Of a stretch of DNA of 64,000 nucleotides, positions 33,408-43,060 are shown piece by piece. The translations under genes were made by a program, and so were the position numbers. How positions within the stretch are numbered: the stretch's first letter is position 1; every line of letters begins with the position of its first letter. Where the stretch lies: assembly GCF_004168365.1 (NCBI RefSeq), contig NZ_CP035704.1, forward strand, positions 372,001-436,000, written 5' to 3'. Under the pieces are notes generated by a model. The model saw only the letters and a list, made by a program, of their open reading frames with translations. It had not been told where the DNA came from and ran no database searches. Origin of the DNA: Pseudolysobacter antarcticus. Lineage in GTDB: Bacteria; Pseudomonadota; Gammaproteobacteria; Xanthomonadales; Rhodanobacteraceae.

Positions 33408-33505
33408 CGTTCGCGGCGCGTTGAAGCCTGATTTATCGCCGCTTCCGTGCCCGTCATCGTTATCCCCGGACGCCGCCCGGCGTCTCAGCCACACAGCGTC
33501 TGCCC

Positions 33506-35812
33506 ATGGCCACTGCCGAAGAACTCAAACAAGCTGCTCTCGAATATCATCGTCGTGCGCCAGCCGGAAAAATCAAGGTCGCGCCGACCAAATCGTTGGT
33601 GACACAACGCGATCTGTCGCTCGCTTATTCGCCCGGCGTCGCCGCCGCGTGCGAAGCGATTGTCGAAGATCCGAGCCAGGTTTCCAGCCTCACCGCGCGC
33701 GGCAATCTGGTCGCAGTTATCACCAACGGCACGGCCGTGCTTGGACTTGGTGCGATCGGTCCGCTCGCCGCCAAACCGGTGATGGAAGGCAAGGGCGTCC
33801 TGTTCCAGAAATTCGCTGGCATCGATGTGTTCGACATCGAGATCAACGAGCTCGATCCCGACAAACTGGTCGACATCATCGCCTCGCTCGAACCGACTTT
33901 CGGCGGCATCAATCTCGAAGACATCAAGGCGCCGGAATGTTTTTACGTCGAGCGCAAGTTGCGCGAGCGCGTCAAGATCCCGGTGTTCCATGACGACCAG
34001 CACGGCACTGCGATTATCGTCGGTGCGGCGATCACGAATGCGTTGTACGTCGTCGGCAAAAAAATCGAGGACGTCAAACTCGTGGTGTCCGGCGCCGGTG
34101 CGGCCGGCCTCGCGTGCCTGGACATGCTGGTGCAGCTCGGCGCGCGTTACGAAAATATTCTGGTCTCGGATAAATGCGGCGTGGTCTACACCGGCCGCGT
34201 CGAGGAAATGGACGACAACAAGGTGCGTTACGCGCGCGAAACCTCGGCGCGAACGCTCGGTGAAATCATCGATGGCGCGGATATTTTTCTCGGTCTTTCC
34301 GCACCGGGTGTTTTGACCCAGGACATGGTCAAGCGCATGGCGGCGAGTCCGATCATTCTCGCGCTGGCCAATCCGACGCCGGAGATTTTGCCCGAGCTCG
34401 TCAAGGAAGTTCGCCCCGACGCGATCATGGCGACCGGACGTTCGGACTACCCGAACCAGGTCAACAACGTCTTGTGTTTCCCATACATTTTTCGCGGTGC
34501 CCTGGATGTCGGCGCGACCACGGTCAACGAGGCGATGAAGATCGCCTGCGTGCGTGCGATCGCCGAACTCGCGCGGCGCGAAATGTCGGATGTCGCGGCG
34601 CGTGCTTACGGCGGCAAAAGTCTGTCGTTCGGCCCGGAATATCTGATCCCGCAACCGTTCGATCCGCGCCTGCTGGTTTCGCTGGCGCCGGCCGTGGCGA
34701 AAGCCGCGATGGACTCCGGCGTGGCGACACGACCGATCGCCGATCTCGAAGCGTACCGCGAGCGTCTGAGCCAGTTTGTATTCCGCACCGGGTTTGTCAT
34801 GAAGCCGGTATTCGAGCACGCCAAGGAAGATCCGAAGCGCGTGGTCTATGGCGAAGGCGAGGAAGAAATCGTGCTGCGCGCGGTGCAGACCGTTGTCGAC
34901 GAAGGCCTCGCCCGACCGATCCTGATCGGACGTCCGGCGGTGATCGAGCGGCGCATCCAGCGCATCGGTCTGCGTATTCGTCCTGGTATCGATTTCGAAC
35001 TCTGCAACATCGATGACGATCCGCGTTTCCACGACTACGCGACGCAATACCATCGCATGATGGAGCGCCGCGGTGTCACCCCGCAAATGGCCAAGGCGTT
35101 CGTGCGTTCGCGCTCGAGTGTGGTCGCCGCGCTGATGGTCGAGCGTGGTGAAGCCGATGCGGTGATCTGCGGCGTGGTCGGTCGTTATCACCAGAAACTG
35201 CGTTATATCCGCGACGTGTTCGGTCTCGATCCCGACGTCAACGAACCCGCCGCGATGTGCATCGTTGCCGGCGACAAGGGCGTGTTCTTTTTCGTCGATA
35301 CGCATGTGCAATGCGATCCGTGCGCCGAGCAGATTGCCACGGCGACCTTGCAGGCGGCGCTGCGTATGAAACTGTTCGGCATTCCGCCGAAAGTTGCGCT
35401 GTTGTCGCACTCGAATTTCGGCAGCCACGATGATGCTTCCGCGCGCAAGATGCGCCGTGTGCTGGAGATCCTGCGCGAGCGCGATCCCGATCTCGAAGTC
35501 GAAGGCGAGATGCATGCCGACACCGCGCTCAACGAAGAAATTCGCACACGCCTGTTCCCGAATTCGCGCCTCAGCGGTCGCGCCAACCTGTTTGTGTTTC
35601 CGAATCTGGACTCGGCCAACATCGCCTACAACATGGTGCGCGAACTCACCGAGGGCGTGGTGATCGGGCCGATCCTCATGGGCGTGGCGAAACCCGCACA
35701 TGTGCTGACATCGTCATCGACGGTGCGCCGAGTGATCAACATGACCGCGATTGCGTGCGTCGAGGCACAGCTGCGCAACGGTCCGACGCAAGTGGCAGCC
35801 GAGACGATTTAA
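33506..35812 (+). CDS. maeB: NADP-dependent malic enzyme with phosphotransacetylase-like domain
   Basis: The 768-residue protein has an N-terminal malic enzyme (about 1-425) with [15 protein letters not shown], the [13 protein letters not shown] loop, [11 protein letters not shown] metal-binding aspartates and the [17 protein letters not shown]-binding loop. A C-terminal phosphate acetyl/butyryltransferase-like domain follows (about 430-765). That is the MaeB architecture (Escherichia coli MaeB, 759). It decarboxylates malate to pyruvate while making NADPH. The C-terminal domain is regulatory, responding to acetyl-CoA, and is usually not catalytic. No strong ribosome site is visible at the ATG. 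It appears to be a single-gene unit. Confidence 0.95.
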   Translation: MATAEELKQAALEYHRRAPAGKIKVAPTKSLVTQRDLSLAYSPGVAAACEAIVEDPSQVSSLTARGNLVAVITNGTAVLGLGAIGPLAAKPVMEGKGVLFQKFAGIDVFDIEINELDPDKLVDIIASLEPTFGGINLEDIKAPECFYVERKLRERVKIPVFHDDQHGTAIIVGAAITNALYVVGKKIEDVKLVVSGAGAAGLACLDMLVQLGARYENILVSDKCGVVYTGRVEEMDDNKVRYARETSARTLGEIIDGADIFLGLSAPGVLTQDMVKRMAASPIILALANPTPEILPELVKEVRPDAIMATGRSDYPNQVNNVLCFPYIFRGALDVGATTVNEAMKIACVRAIAELARREMSDVAARAYGGKSLSFGPEYLIPQPFDPRLLVSLAPAVAKAAMDSGVATRPIADLEAYRERLSQFVFRTGFVMKPVFEHAKEDPKRVVYGEGEEEIVLRAVQTVVDEGLARPILIGRPAVIERRIQRIGLRIRPGIDFELCNIDDDPRFHDYATQYHRMMERRGVTPQMAKAFVRSRSSVVAALMVERGEADAVICGVVGRYHQKLRYIRDVFGLDPDVNEPAAMCIVAGDKGVFFFVDTHVQCDPCAEQIATATLQAALRMKLFGIPPKVALLSHSNFGSHDDASARKMRRVLEILRERDPDLEVEGEMHADTALNEEIRTRLFPNSRLSGRANLFVFPNLDSANIAYNMVRELTEGVVIGPILMGVAKPAHVLTSSSTVRRVINMTAIACVEAQLRNGPTQVAAETI

Positions 35813-35863
35813 TCGAAGCTATCTGTTTTGCTCGCGCGACGCTGTCGTCGCCGCGCTGACGCA

Positions 35864-36910
35864 TCAAATGGCGTCGAAACTGTCGGCAAAAATCGTGTCG
35901 CGTGGACGCACCTGCCAGCCGATGTCCTTGAGCAGCGAGTAGGTCAAATCAGTGTTGTTGAACACACCGGATTGCAGCACCGGCTCCATCAACAAATTCG
36001 GGCTTACCGCTGCGCTCGAAAAGTGCGACACACTTGAACCGGGTTGTACCGTAGCCGGTGCAAACATCCGCATATGCCCGCCGTTGGTGCCCGCACTAGT
36101 CGGCGCAAATGTCGCGAGATCGGCGGTGACATTGGCACCGAGCCAGACCAGATTCGGATCGCTGGTGACACCCGCCGCGCGTTGCGCATTTGTCATGTCT
36201 TTCCAGAGCAGGCCGGTGTTGGTGGATGAGGCGAGGAAATACGTCCAGATATCGGGGATGCCCGCACTGCTCAGGCTACCCTGCGGTTGGCCCGAGCCGC
36301 AGCCGGATGCGTCCGTGCACACCAGTGTGAGGAAACCGAGCCCGTGGCCGAGTTCGTGCAGCACCGTGGGGTACAGGCCGAAGGTACCTGAAGGAATCGG
36401 CGTTGCCGGATTCACGCCGTAATAAAATCGCGTGCCGGCGGCAATACAGCCGTTGTCGATGCTGCTGTTGAAGCTGGCTTGGATGTCCGCGGCGCCGGAA
36501 TTTCCGTCGGCACCGAGTAGCGATTCGGCCAATGCCTCAGCATAAAACGTATTGGCGTGGCCACTTGGCGGCGTCGGCACTAGCGTGATGAAACTTGTCG
36601 GTCCAGCTTCGCCGAGCACGCCGCTACCGCTGCTACACGGCAATGAATCGAAGCTCGCGATTATGCGAATGATCAGATTACTTTTCAGCAGCGCACCCCA
36701 TTCGCGCGCGACCGCTTGAAACAGATACAGCCGCTGCGCGCCGAGAGTCGTGCCCGGATTACCACCTTCGGGCGTCTTGGGCGTGGTGTCGTTAAAACCC
36801 ACACCCGCCATATCGTTGTTGATGATGACGATCACCGCGGCGTTCGCATTTGCGCCGAGCAATGCAAAAGATAACAGCATCAGTGGCGCCAGCAACCGAC
36901 GCAGATTCAT
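35864..36910 (-). CDS. Secreted zinc metalloprotease with HELGHGLGF site and IFADSFD tail
   Basis: The 348-residue protein has a signal peptide (about 1-24) and the zinc site HELGHGLGF with H185, E186 and H189. The usual third histidine of HExxHxxGxxH is a threonine here, so the third ligand must lie elsewhere. This HELGHGLGF type occurs in exported proteases of Dokdonella- and Shewanella-like bacteria. Cysteines occur in pairs (about SLPCSSG, NGCIAAG, VCTDASGCG). The C-terminus DTIFADSFDAI resembles the tail of the matrixin at 8.4-9.2 kb. Its start overlaps the stop of the upstream small gene as ATGA, implying coupled translation. The substrate is unknown. Confidence 0.78.
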   Translation of the reverse strand: MNLRRLLAPLMLLSFALLGANANAAVIVIINNDMAGVGFNDTTPKTPEGGNPGTTLGAQRLYLFQAVAREWGALLKSNLIIRIIASFDSLPCSSGSGVLGEAGPTSFITLVPTPPSGHANTFYAEALAESLLGADGNSGAADIQASFNSSIDNGCIAAGTRFYYGVNPATPIPSGTFGLYPTVLHELGHGLGFLTLVCTDASGCGSGQPQGSLSSAGIPDIWTYFLASSTNTGLLWKDMTNAQRAAGVTSDPNLVWLGANVTADLATFAPTSAGTNGGHMRMFAPATVQPGSSVSHFSSAAVSPNLLMEPVLQSGVFNNTDLTYSLLKDIGWQVRPRDTIFADSFDAI

Positions 36911-37422
36911 GGCGATTTCTCCCCATTCGTTTTTATCGGATCGCCGAGCTTGATCGTCGCGGGGTTTGCCGCAGCACTCGGCGCGCAGATTTCATCATAG
37001 CTGCCGTCGGCATTTAAACGCACCGAACTGCGCATCATGATTTGGCCGTTGGTATGCAACACGACGGTGCCATCCGCCTTGGTTTCCACGGTCATCTTGG
37101 AATAATCGGGGCGCGGCAACTGTGCGTTTGTTGCCTCGATCTGCTGCGCTTGCGCCGCATTTGCGGGATCGTCGCGCAGTTCGTGCGTTCGCGGATCGAT
37201 GATCACGCGCAGTCCGGCGCTGATAGTCGGTGCTGAATCGGTCGGGCCGGCATCGAGTCCGCTGTCGAACCGACGATGCAGCGCGGTGATTTTTTTCGTA
37301 GCTGATTCTGCCGCGGCTGTAATTAAGGCGGAAGATGCGGGAATCCCATCGCTTGGCGCATTCGATTGCGCGGCAGCCGCGAGTGGCAAAACCATCAGGC
37401 AAAAAGTCAGTTTGAGTAACAT
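36907..37422 (-). CDS. Exported protein of unknown function, coupled to the downstream protease
   Basis: The 171-residue product starts MLLKLTFCLMVLPLAAAAQS, a clean signal peptide. The mature part is alanine-rich and acidic, with IIDPRTHELRDDP, a TVETKADGTVVLHTNGQ strand pair and a final KTNGEKSP. There is a single cysteine (EICAPS). No family is recognised. GGAGA precedes the ATG, and the stop overlaps the protease start by four bases, so the proteins are made in fixed proportion. That arrangement suggests a chaperone, inhibitor or partner of the protease, which is inference. Confidence 0.65.
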   Translation of the reverse strand: MLLKLTFCLMVLPLAAAAQSNAPSDGIPASSALITAAAESATKKITALHRRFDSGLDAGPTDSAPTISAGLRVIIDPRTHELRDDPANAAQAQQIEATNAQLPRPDYSKMTVETKADGTVVLHTNGQIMMRSSVRLNADGSYDEICAPSAAANPATIKLGDPIKTNGEKSP

Positions 37423-37556
37423 GATTTATCTCCGCAGTGCGTAGACGCAGCATAACCGCGCAACAATAACCAAGGTGTGAAGTGGGTGGCGATCCGGCAT
37501 GCCGTGACGCCGCGCGCAACCGCAGTAATTTCTACCCGATGACGGCGGTGGCTGGC

Positions 37557-37562
37557 TATAAT
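37557..37562 (+). promoter_or_regulatory. Candidate -10 box for aceE
   Basis: A perfect TATAAT lies 87 bp before the aceE start. No good -35 is visible at the proper spacing. The transcript would have a leader of about 80 nucleotides. The remaining 226-bp gap to the divergent gene shows no reading frame of interest. Confidence 0.4.
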
Positions 37563-37648
37563 CGTTGGACAATACGATCACATAATCCGTCGCCGCAGCG
37601 GGCCTGCGGTCTGGCATGCAACACGCCACGAGGCAGTAGAGACAACGC

Positions 37649-40321
37649 ATGAATATTCTTCAAGACATACTCAACCAAGATCTCGATCCGGTCGAGACCC
37701 AGGAGTGGATCGATGCGCTGAACGCCGTGATCGGCGTCGATGGCGCCGAACGCGCGCATTACCTGCTTGAGCGCATGGTCGATGCAACGCGCCGTGCCGG
37801 CGGCCATCTGCCGTTTATGCCGACCACCGAATACGTCAACACCATTCCGACTTCGGCTGAGCCGCATTCTCCGGGCGACGCGGCGATCGAATGGCGGATC
37901 CGTTCGATCCTGCGCTGGAACGCGCTCGCCACAGTCGTGCGCGCGAATCGCAAGCCCGGCGAGCTCGGCGGCCACATCGCCAGTTTCGCGTCGAGCGCCA
38001 CGCTTTACGACGTCGGTTTCAATCATTTCTTCCATGCTCCTGACGAAACCCATCCGGGCGACCTGCTATACGTGCAAGGACATTCGAGCCCCGGCATTTA
38101 TGCGCGCGCGTTTCTCGAAGGCCGCATCAGCGAAGAGCAACTCGACAACTTCCGCATGGAAACCGGCGGCAAGGGTTTGTCGTCGTATCCGCATCCGTGG
38201 CTGATGCCGGAATTCTGGCAAACCCCGACCGTATCGATGGGCCTCGGCCCGATCAGTGCGATCTACCAAGCGCGCTTCTGGAAATATCTGGAAGGCCGCA
38301 AGCTCATGCCCGAATCCAACCGCAAGGTTTGGTGTTTCATGGGCGACGGTGAAACCGACGAGCCCGAGTCGCTCGGCGCGATCACACTCGGCGGACGCGA
38401 GAAACTCGACAACCTGGTGTTCGTGATCAACTGCAACTTGCAGCGTCTCGACGGCCCGGTGCGCGGCAACGGCAAGATCATCCAGGAACTCGAAGGTGCG
38501 TTCCGCGGCGCGGGCTGGAACGTCGTCAAAGTAGTCTGGGGTAGCTACTGGGATCCACTGCTCGCGCGCGATACCAAAGGCGTTTTGCGCAAGCTCATGA
38601 TGGAAACGCTCGACGGCGAGTATCAGAACTGCAAGGCGTTTGGCGGCGCGTATACACGCGAACATTTCTTCGGCAAATATCCCGAAACCGCCGAGATGGT
38701 GGCAAACCTCAGCGACGAGGATATCTGGCGCCTGAATCGCGGCGGCCACGATCCGCACAAGGTGTATGCGGCCTACGCCGAAGCCATGGCGCACAAGGGC
38801 CAGCCGACCGTGATCCTGGCGAAAACCGTCAAGGGTTATGGCATGGGCCTAGCCGGTGAATCGCTGAATCCAACGCACAACCAGAAGAAGATGGATACCG
38901 CCGCGGTCAAGGCGTTCCGCGATCGTTTTGCGATTCCGGTACCCGACGACAAGCTCGACGACGTGCCGTATTACCACCCGGGCGTGGATTCGCCCGAGGT
39001 CAAATACATGCTCGAAAAACGCAAGGCGCTCGGCGGTTTTCTGCCACACCGACGCACCAAGAGCGAATCCTTGCCGACACCGGATCTCGCGTTTTTTGAG
39101 CAGGTCACCAAGAGCACCGGCGAGCGCGAAATCTCGACCACGATGGCGTTTGTGCGCGCGCTCAATCTGACCTTGCGCGACAAGATCATCGCGCCGCGCA
39201 TCGTGCCAATCGTCGCCGATGAGGCACGCACATTCGGCATGGAAGGCATGTTCCGCCAGATCGGCATCTATGCGCCGTTCGGCCAGAAGTACAAGCCGGT
39301 CGATGCCGATCAACTGATGTATTACCGTGAGGATCAAACCGGGCAGGTACTGCAGGAAGGCATCACCGAAGCAGGCGCGATGGGCAGCTGGCTGGCTGCG
39401 GCGACGAGCTACAGCACCAACAATCTGCCGATGTTGCCGGTGTTCATTTTCTACTCGATGTTCGGCATGCAGCGCATCGGTGACCTGTGCTGGCTCGCCG
39501 GCGACATGCGCGCACGCGGTTTCCTGATCGGCGGCACTGCCGGTCGCACGACGTTGAACGGCGAAGGCTTGCAGCACGAAGACGGCCATTCGCATCTGCT
39601 TGCGGGCGCGATTCCGAACTGTCGCAGCTATGATCCGACCTTCGCCTACGAAGTGGCCGTGATCATGCAGGACGGCATGCGTCGCATGCTCACGGAGCAG
39701 GAAGATTGCTTCTACTACGTTACCGTGATGAACGAAAATTACGCGCATCCGGAAATGCCGGCTGGCGCCGAGGAAGGCATCGTCAAGGGCATGTATCTGT
39801 TCAAGGACGGTGGCAAGGCCAAGCTCAAGGCGCAACTGCTCGGTTCGGGCACGATTCTGCGCGAGGCGATTTTCGCGGCCGAATTGCTCGAGAAGGATTT
39901 CGGCGTGAAGTGCGATATCTGGAGCTGCCCGAGTTTCAACGCACTGCGTCGAGACGGCTTCGATGCAGAACGCGACAATCGTCTGCATCCTGAAGCGAAA
40001 AAACCGCGCAAGGCGTATGTCACGGAATGCCTGGAAGGTCGTCAGGGTCCGGCGATTGCAGCCACCGATTATGTGCGCAATTACGCCGACCAGATTCGCG
40101 CGTTCGTGCCGCAGAAATACACCGTGCTCGGCACCGATGGATTTGGTCGTTCCGATACACGCGCCAATCTGCGGCGCTTCTTCGAGGTGGATCGTTTCTA
40201 CATCGCACACGCCACGATTGCGGCGCTGGCCGATGAAGGCAAATTGACCAAGGCGGATGTCAGCAAGGCGATCAAGCTGTACGGCATCGATCCGGAAAAG
40301 GCCAACCCGATCGGCGTGTGA
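37649..40321 (+). CDS. aceE: Pyruvate dehydrogenase E1 component, homodimeric type
   Basis: The 890-residue protein is full length for AceE (Escherichia coli 887). The thiamine diphosphate motif is MGDGETDEPES (M231-S241), with the paired NCNLQRLDGPV downstream. EGLQHEDGHSHLLAGAIPNCRSYDPTF is an E1 C-terminal-half signature. The enzyme decarboxylates pyruvate and reductively acetylates the lipoyl groups of E2. Neither aceF nor lpd follows: a strong terminator comes directly after the stop, so E2 and E3 must be encoded elsewhere. A TATAAT box lies upstream; the ribosome site is weak. Confidence 0.97.
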   Translation: MNILQDILNQDLDPVETQEWIDALNAVIGVDGAERAHYLLERMVDATRRAGGHLPFMPTTEYVNTIPTSAEPHSPGDAAIEWRIRSILRWNALATVVRANRKPGELGGHIASFASSATLYDVGFNHFFHAPDETHPGDLLYVQGHSSPGIYARAFLEGRISEEQLDNFRMETGGKGLSSYPHPWLMPEFWQTPTVSMGLGPISAIYQARFWKYLEGRKLMPESNRKVWCFMGDGETDEPESLGAITLGGREKLDNLVFVINCNLQRLDGPVRGNGKIIQELEGAFRGAGWNVVKVVWGSYWDPLLARDTKGVLRKLMMETLDGEYQNCKAFGGAYTREHFFGKYPETAEMVANLSDEDIWRLNRGGHDPHKVYAAYAEAMAHKGQPTVILAKTVKGYGMGLAGESLNPTHNQKKMDTAAVKAFRDRFAIPVPDDKLDDVPYYHPGVDSPEVKYMLEKRKALGGFLPHRRTKSESLPTPDLAFFEQVTKSTGEREISTTMAFVRALNLTLRDKIIAPRIVPIVADEARTFGMEGMFRQIGIYAPFGQKYKPVDADQLMYYREDQTGQVLQEGITEAGAMGSWLAAATSYSTNNLPMLPVFIFYSMFGMQRIGDLCWLAGDMRARGFLIGGTAGRTTLNGEGLQHEDGHSHLLAGAIPNCRSYDPTFAYEVAVIMQDGMRRMLTEQEDCFYYVTVMNENYAHPEMPAGAEEGIVKGMYLFKDGGKAKLKAQLLGSGTILREAIFAAELLEKDFGVKCDIWSCPSFNALRRDGFDAERDNRLHPEAKKPRKAYVTECLEGRQGPAIAATDYVRNYADQIRAFVPQKYTVLGTDGFGRSDTRANLRRFFEVDRFYIAHATIAALADEGKLTKADVSKAIKLYGIDPEKANPIGV

Positions 40322-40340
40322 TTTTTTTCAGCGCATAAAA

Positions 40341-40371
40341 AAACGGCGGCCCGGATCACGAGCCGCCGTTT
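40341..40371. terminator. Bidirectional terminator between aceE and the DUF805 gene
   Basis: AAACGGCGGC (40341-40350) pairs with GCCGCCGTTT (40362-40371) around an 11-base loop. An A-run lies on the left and TCTGTTTT on the right, so it should stop transcription from both convergent genes. Confidence 0.85.
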
Positions 40372-40398
40372 CTGTTTTCAGACTTGCGTTGCGAAAGA

Positions 40399-40764
40399 TC
40401 AGCCGGCAATGCCCTTCGGATCCGGGCCGTACTGGTTGCTGCCGCGCGTGCCTTCGAGGCAGAAGATCACGATCAACGCGATGTTGGCCAGCGGTACGAG
40501 CATCAGCAAATAGAACCAGCCGGTCATGTCGCGATCATGCAGGCGACGCACCGCAACAGCAATCGATGGCACCAGCACTGCCAGCGTATACAAACCGCTG
40601 AGCAAGCCGAAACCGTTTGCTGCACGCATGCCGAGCAGGCCATCGATAAAGGCCAGAACGAAGCTGATGATGAGCGAGAACAGGATGAACATCCAGAATT
40701 CCTTGCGCCGCGCACGGCCCGAAAAATCCGCAAATTTCTTCAATACCCCGATGTACCAATCCAT
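40399..40764 (-). CDS. DUF805 family inner-membrane protein
   Basis: The 121-residue protein opens MDWYIGVLKKFADFSGRARR, the typical DUF805 start, with RARRKEFWMF at the first membrane boundary. Three or four membrane spans follow, with AVAVRRLHDRDMTGWFYLL between spans, another family hallmark, and GTRGSNQYGPDPKG at the end. DUF805 proteins are small bacterial membrane proteins without known function. GGGGAG precedes the ATG at 40764; the in-frame sequence upstream is not credible coding. It is convergent with aceE. Confidence 0.9.
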   Translation of the reverse strand: MDWYIGVLKKFADFSGRARRKEFWMFILFSLIISFVLAFIDGLLGMRAANGFGLLSGLYTLAVLVPSIAVAVRRLHDRDMTGWFYLLMLVPLANIALIVIFCLEGTRGSNQYGPDPKGIAG

Positions 40765-40928
40765 ATGAACTCCCCAAAGATTTGCGCCGATCGTAACCAC
40801 CACCCGACGGATAGCGCGACGGCGCAAGAATGATGTGCTGCATTTGCAGGAAATACAATATCCGCCGCGCATGTATGCACTGCGCGGCGGGTTATGATTT
40901 GCGATCCGATCCTTGTCCGGTTCATGCC

Positions 40929-41657
40929 ATGTTGCTGCGTAACGCCTTTTTGATCTTGATGTTTGCCGCGTTGTTCGCGTGTTCCGGCTCACCACCGCCG
41001 ATCGATGCAGCGCAGGCTGCTCAAGTTGCCGCGTCGGCACGTGATGCCAAGGCGAGCAAGGATCTAGCGTTGTACGAACAAATGCGCAGCGCCAACAAGA
41101 ACGATCTCGCGGCCCAGCTTGGTAAGGAATTGCTCGCGAAATATCCCGAAAGTACGGCCGCAGCGAAGGTCAAGGAAAGCATCGAGCAGGTCAACAACGG
41201 TGCGCAAGCCGAAAAAGAAGCGCAACGCATCGCCAGATTGTGGACCTACAACACCGCGCCTGAAGCTGGCGGTTCGCAGTATTCGGCGTACGTGTATGCC
41301 AAAGACGAAGTCAGTGCCGGCGGCAAGACGCAGCGCTTGCGGCTGGTATTGCGCCAGCATCCGAGCTGGGGCCAGAGTGTGTATCTGCTGCTCGAATCCG
41401 GTGGTTTCCGGTGCGGCGCGGATTGTTCGGCCAGCGTGCGTTTCGACGATCAGCCGGCGCAGCGCATGGCGATGACAATTCCGCCCACCGGCGAGCCGGC
41501 GATTTTCATCGACGACAACAAAGGTTTTATCGCCAAGCTGGCCAAGGCGCGCTGGCTGCATATCGATGCCCAGCTCAAGGGCGCGTCGGCCAAGCATGTC
41601 GTGAGTTTCGAAGTGGCCGGTTTCGATGCGGCGCGTATGCCAAACAAGCCGCACTGA
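40929..41657 (+). CDS. Lipoprotein of unknown function with helical N-domain
   Basis: The 242-residue protein begins MLLRNAFLILMFAALFACSGS, with lipobox LFAC and acylated C18. Residues about 25-95 are alanine/lysine-rich and probably form helices or a coiled coil (ASARDAKASKDLALYEQM ... VKESIEQVNNGAQAEKEAQR). A C-terminal beta-rich domain has a paired FRCGADCSASVRFDDQPAQ and a final helix. I do not recognise the family, though the C-domain resembles small periplasmic domains that bind a peptide or polymer. The 164-bp gap upstream, shared with DUF805, should hold both promoters. Confidence 0.7.
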   Translation: MLLRNAFLILMFAALFACSGSPPPIDAAQAAQVAASARDAKASKDLALYEQMRSANKNDLAAQLGKELLAKYPESTAAAKVKESIEQVNNGAQAEKEAQRIARLWTYNTAPEAGGSQYSAYVYAKDEVSAGGKTQRLRLVLRQHPSWGQSVYLLLESGGFRCGADCSASVRFDDQPAQRMAMTIPPTGEPAIFIDDNKGFIAKLAKARWLHIDAQLKGASAKHVVSFEVAGFDAARMPNKPH

Positions 41658-41676
41658 GCCGGGTCGGACAGGCGGC

Positions 41677-41685
41677 TGCTATACT
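41677..41685 (+). promoter_or_regulatory. Extended -10 promoter upstream of the zinc-finger gene and glycosyltransferase cluster
   Basis: TGCTATACT matches an extended -10 motif in the 60-bp gap after the lipoprotein stop, 32 bp before the next start. It could drive the zinc-finger protein and the following glycosyltransferase operon. Confidence 0.5.
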
Positions 41686-41717
41686 TCACAGCCTGACAAT
41701 TCCATCGGTGCAAACCC

Positions 41718-41924
41718 ATGCCGCAAGCGCCTTTCGCCCCCGTGAATCTGATTCCCGCCAACGCCGAAAACCGCTATGAGGTCACGAGCGCCGATCTGCC
41801 GTTGTCGTGTCCGATGCCCGGCATGAGCCTGTGGAATTCGCACCCGAAAGTGTATTTGGCGATCGAGGCAACCGGCGGCGCCAAGTGCCCGTACTGCGGC
41901 GCGCAATATGTGTTGTTAGACTGA
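41718..41924 (+). CDS. Small zinc-finger protein, zf-CHCC (NDUFS6-like) family
   Basis: The 68-residue protein has the CHCC arrangement: C31 in LSCPMPG, H42 in NSHPKVYL, then C57 and C60 in KCPYCGAQY. This matches the zf-CHCC domain related to mitochondrial complex I subunit NDUFS6. Bacterial members of this size are widespread in Proteobacteria and uncharacterised. Here it leads a group of cell-surface polysaccharide genes, with the glycosyltransferase starting 23 bp later. That is a neighbourhood seen in Xanthomonadales, though the link may be only positional. Confidence 0.85.
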   Translation: MPQAPFAPVNLIPANAENRYEVTSADLPLSCPMPGMSLWNSHPKVYLAIEATGGAKCPYCGAQYVLLD

Positions 41925-41947
41925 TTCAACGGCCCGTGTCGGCGCGC

Positions 41948-43060
41948 ATGCTCAGTGTTGTGCAACTGCTGCCTGCGCTGAACGCCGGTGGTGTGGAACG
42001 CTCGACTCTGGAGATCGGCGCGGCGCTGGTCGCGGCCGGACATCGTTCCATCGTGATTTCCGCTGGCGGCCGATTGCTGCCGCAACTGCTCGCGCAGGGC
42101 AGCGAACATATCGCCGTGCCGGTCGGCCAAAAATCGCTCGCGACGCTGCGCCACATCTGGACGCTTAAACGGCTATTCGCCGAACTGAAACCTGACATCG
42201 TGCACGCACGTTCGCGTCTGCCAGCGTGGCTGGCTTACTGCGCAATGCGTGGCATGCACGGGCTACGTCCGCATTTTGTCACCACCGTGCACGGGCTGAA
42301 TTCGCCGGGCCGCTACAGCGCGATCATGACGCGTGGCGAGCGTGTGATCTGCGTTTCCGATACGGTGCGCGATTATGTGCGTAAGCATTATCCGCAAACC
42401 GATCCGGCACGCCTCAGCGTGATTCCACGCGGCATCGCGCCTGACGAATTTCCGTTTGCCTATCAACCTTCGTCGGCATGGCGCGAAAAATTTTTCGCAG
42501 AATTTCCGCAGCTTGCAGGCGCGCCGCTGCTGACCTTGTCCGGGCGCGGCACACGGCTCAAAGGCCATCACGATGCGATCGAACTGCTGGCCGATCTCAA
42601 GGCGCAAGGAATCAACGCGCGCCTGATCCTGCTTGGCGCGCGTGAGCCGGGCCGCGAAACCTACATCGCCGAACTCGAACAACTCGCCGCCGTGCGTGGT
42701 GTGAGCGAAGCCATCGCCATCACCGCGCCGCGCGCCGATGTGCGCGATGTCTATGCAATTTCCGCGCTGGTGTTGCAACTGTCGAACAAGCCCGAATCGT
42801 TCGGGCGCACCGTGGTCGAGGCCTTGAGTCTGGGCCGGCCGGTGCTCGGTTATGCGCACGGCGGCGTCGGCGAATTGCTCGCGGAATTGTTTCCCGTCGG
42901 CGCCGTGCCGCTGCGTGATCGAGTCGCACTTTTGACCCGTGCGACCGAGTTGCTGCGCATGCCGCCGAGCTTGTCGCCGCTGACAAAATATCGTCTTGCC
43001 GACATGCAGGCCGCGACCTTGCGGCTGTATGCCGAGCTTGCAGATGAGGCCGTGCGATGA
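41948..43060 (+). CDS. Glycosyltransferase, GT4 family
   Basis: The 370-residue protein opens MLSVVQLLPALNAGGVERS, the donor-side glycine loop of GT4 (GT-B) enzymes. RVICVSDTVRDYV and VIPRGIAPDEF lie between the domains. The C-domain has TLSGRGTRLKGHHDAIELL, and the nucleotide-sugar site is SNKPESFGRTVVEALSLGRP, with the E-x7-E signature. It probably adds a hexose to lipopolysaccharide core or O-antigen. The ATG at 41948 starts the homology; earlier in-frame codons overlap the zinc-finger gene. It overlaps the ligase gene by four bases (ATGA), forming an operon. Confidence 0.88.
   Translation: MLSVVQLLPALNAGGVERSTLEIGAALVAAGHRSIVISAGGRLLPQLLAQGSEHIAVPVGQKSLATLRHIWTLKRLFAELKPDIVHARSRLPAWLAYCAMRGMHGLRPHFVTTVHGLNSPGRYSAIMTRGERVICVSDTVRDYVRKHYPQTDPARLSVIPRGIAPDEFPFAYQPSSAWREKFFAEFPQLAGAPLLTLSGRGTRLKGHHDAIELLADLKAQGINARLILLGAREPGRETYIAELEQLAAVRGVSEAIAITAPRADVRDVYAISALVLQLSNKPESFGRTVVEALSLGRPVLGYAHGGVGELLAELFPVGAVPLRDRVALLTRATELLRMPPSLSPLTKYRLADMQAATLRLYAELADEAVR

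Noticed and set aside
33485-35701. A 738-codon frame antisense to maeB
   Set aside because: It is a shadow of the strongly conserved MaeB coding sequence; composition is antisense-like (His/Arg-rich) with no domain.
38849-40210. Long antisense frame within aceE
   Set aside because: aceE is unambiguous over its whole length; the opposite frame has no family resemblance.
40765-41040. N-terminal extension of the DUF805 protein by 92 codons
   Set aside because: The family begins at MDWYIGVLKKF with a GGGGAG site just before it; the upstream codons are basic low-complexity sequence over a divergent promoter region.
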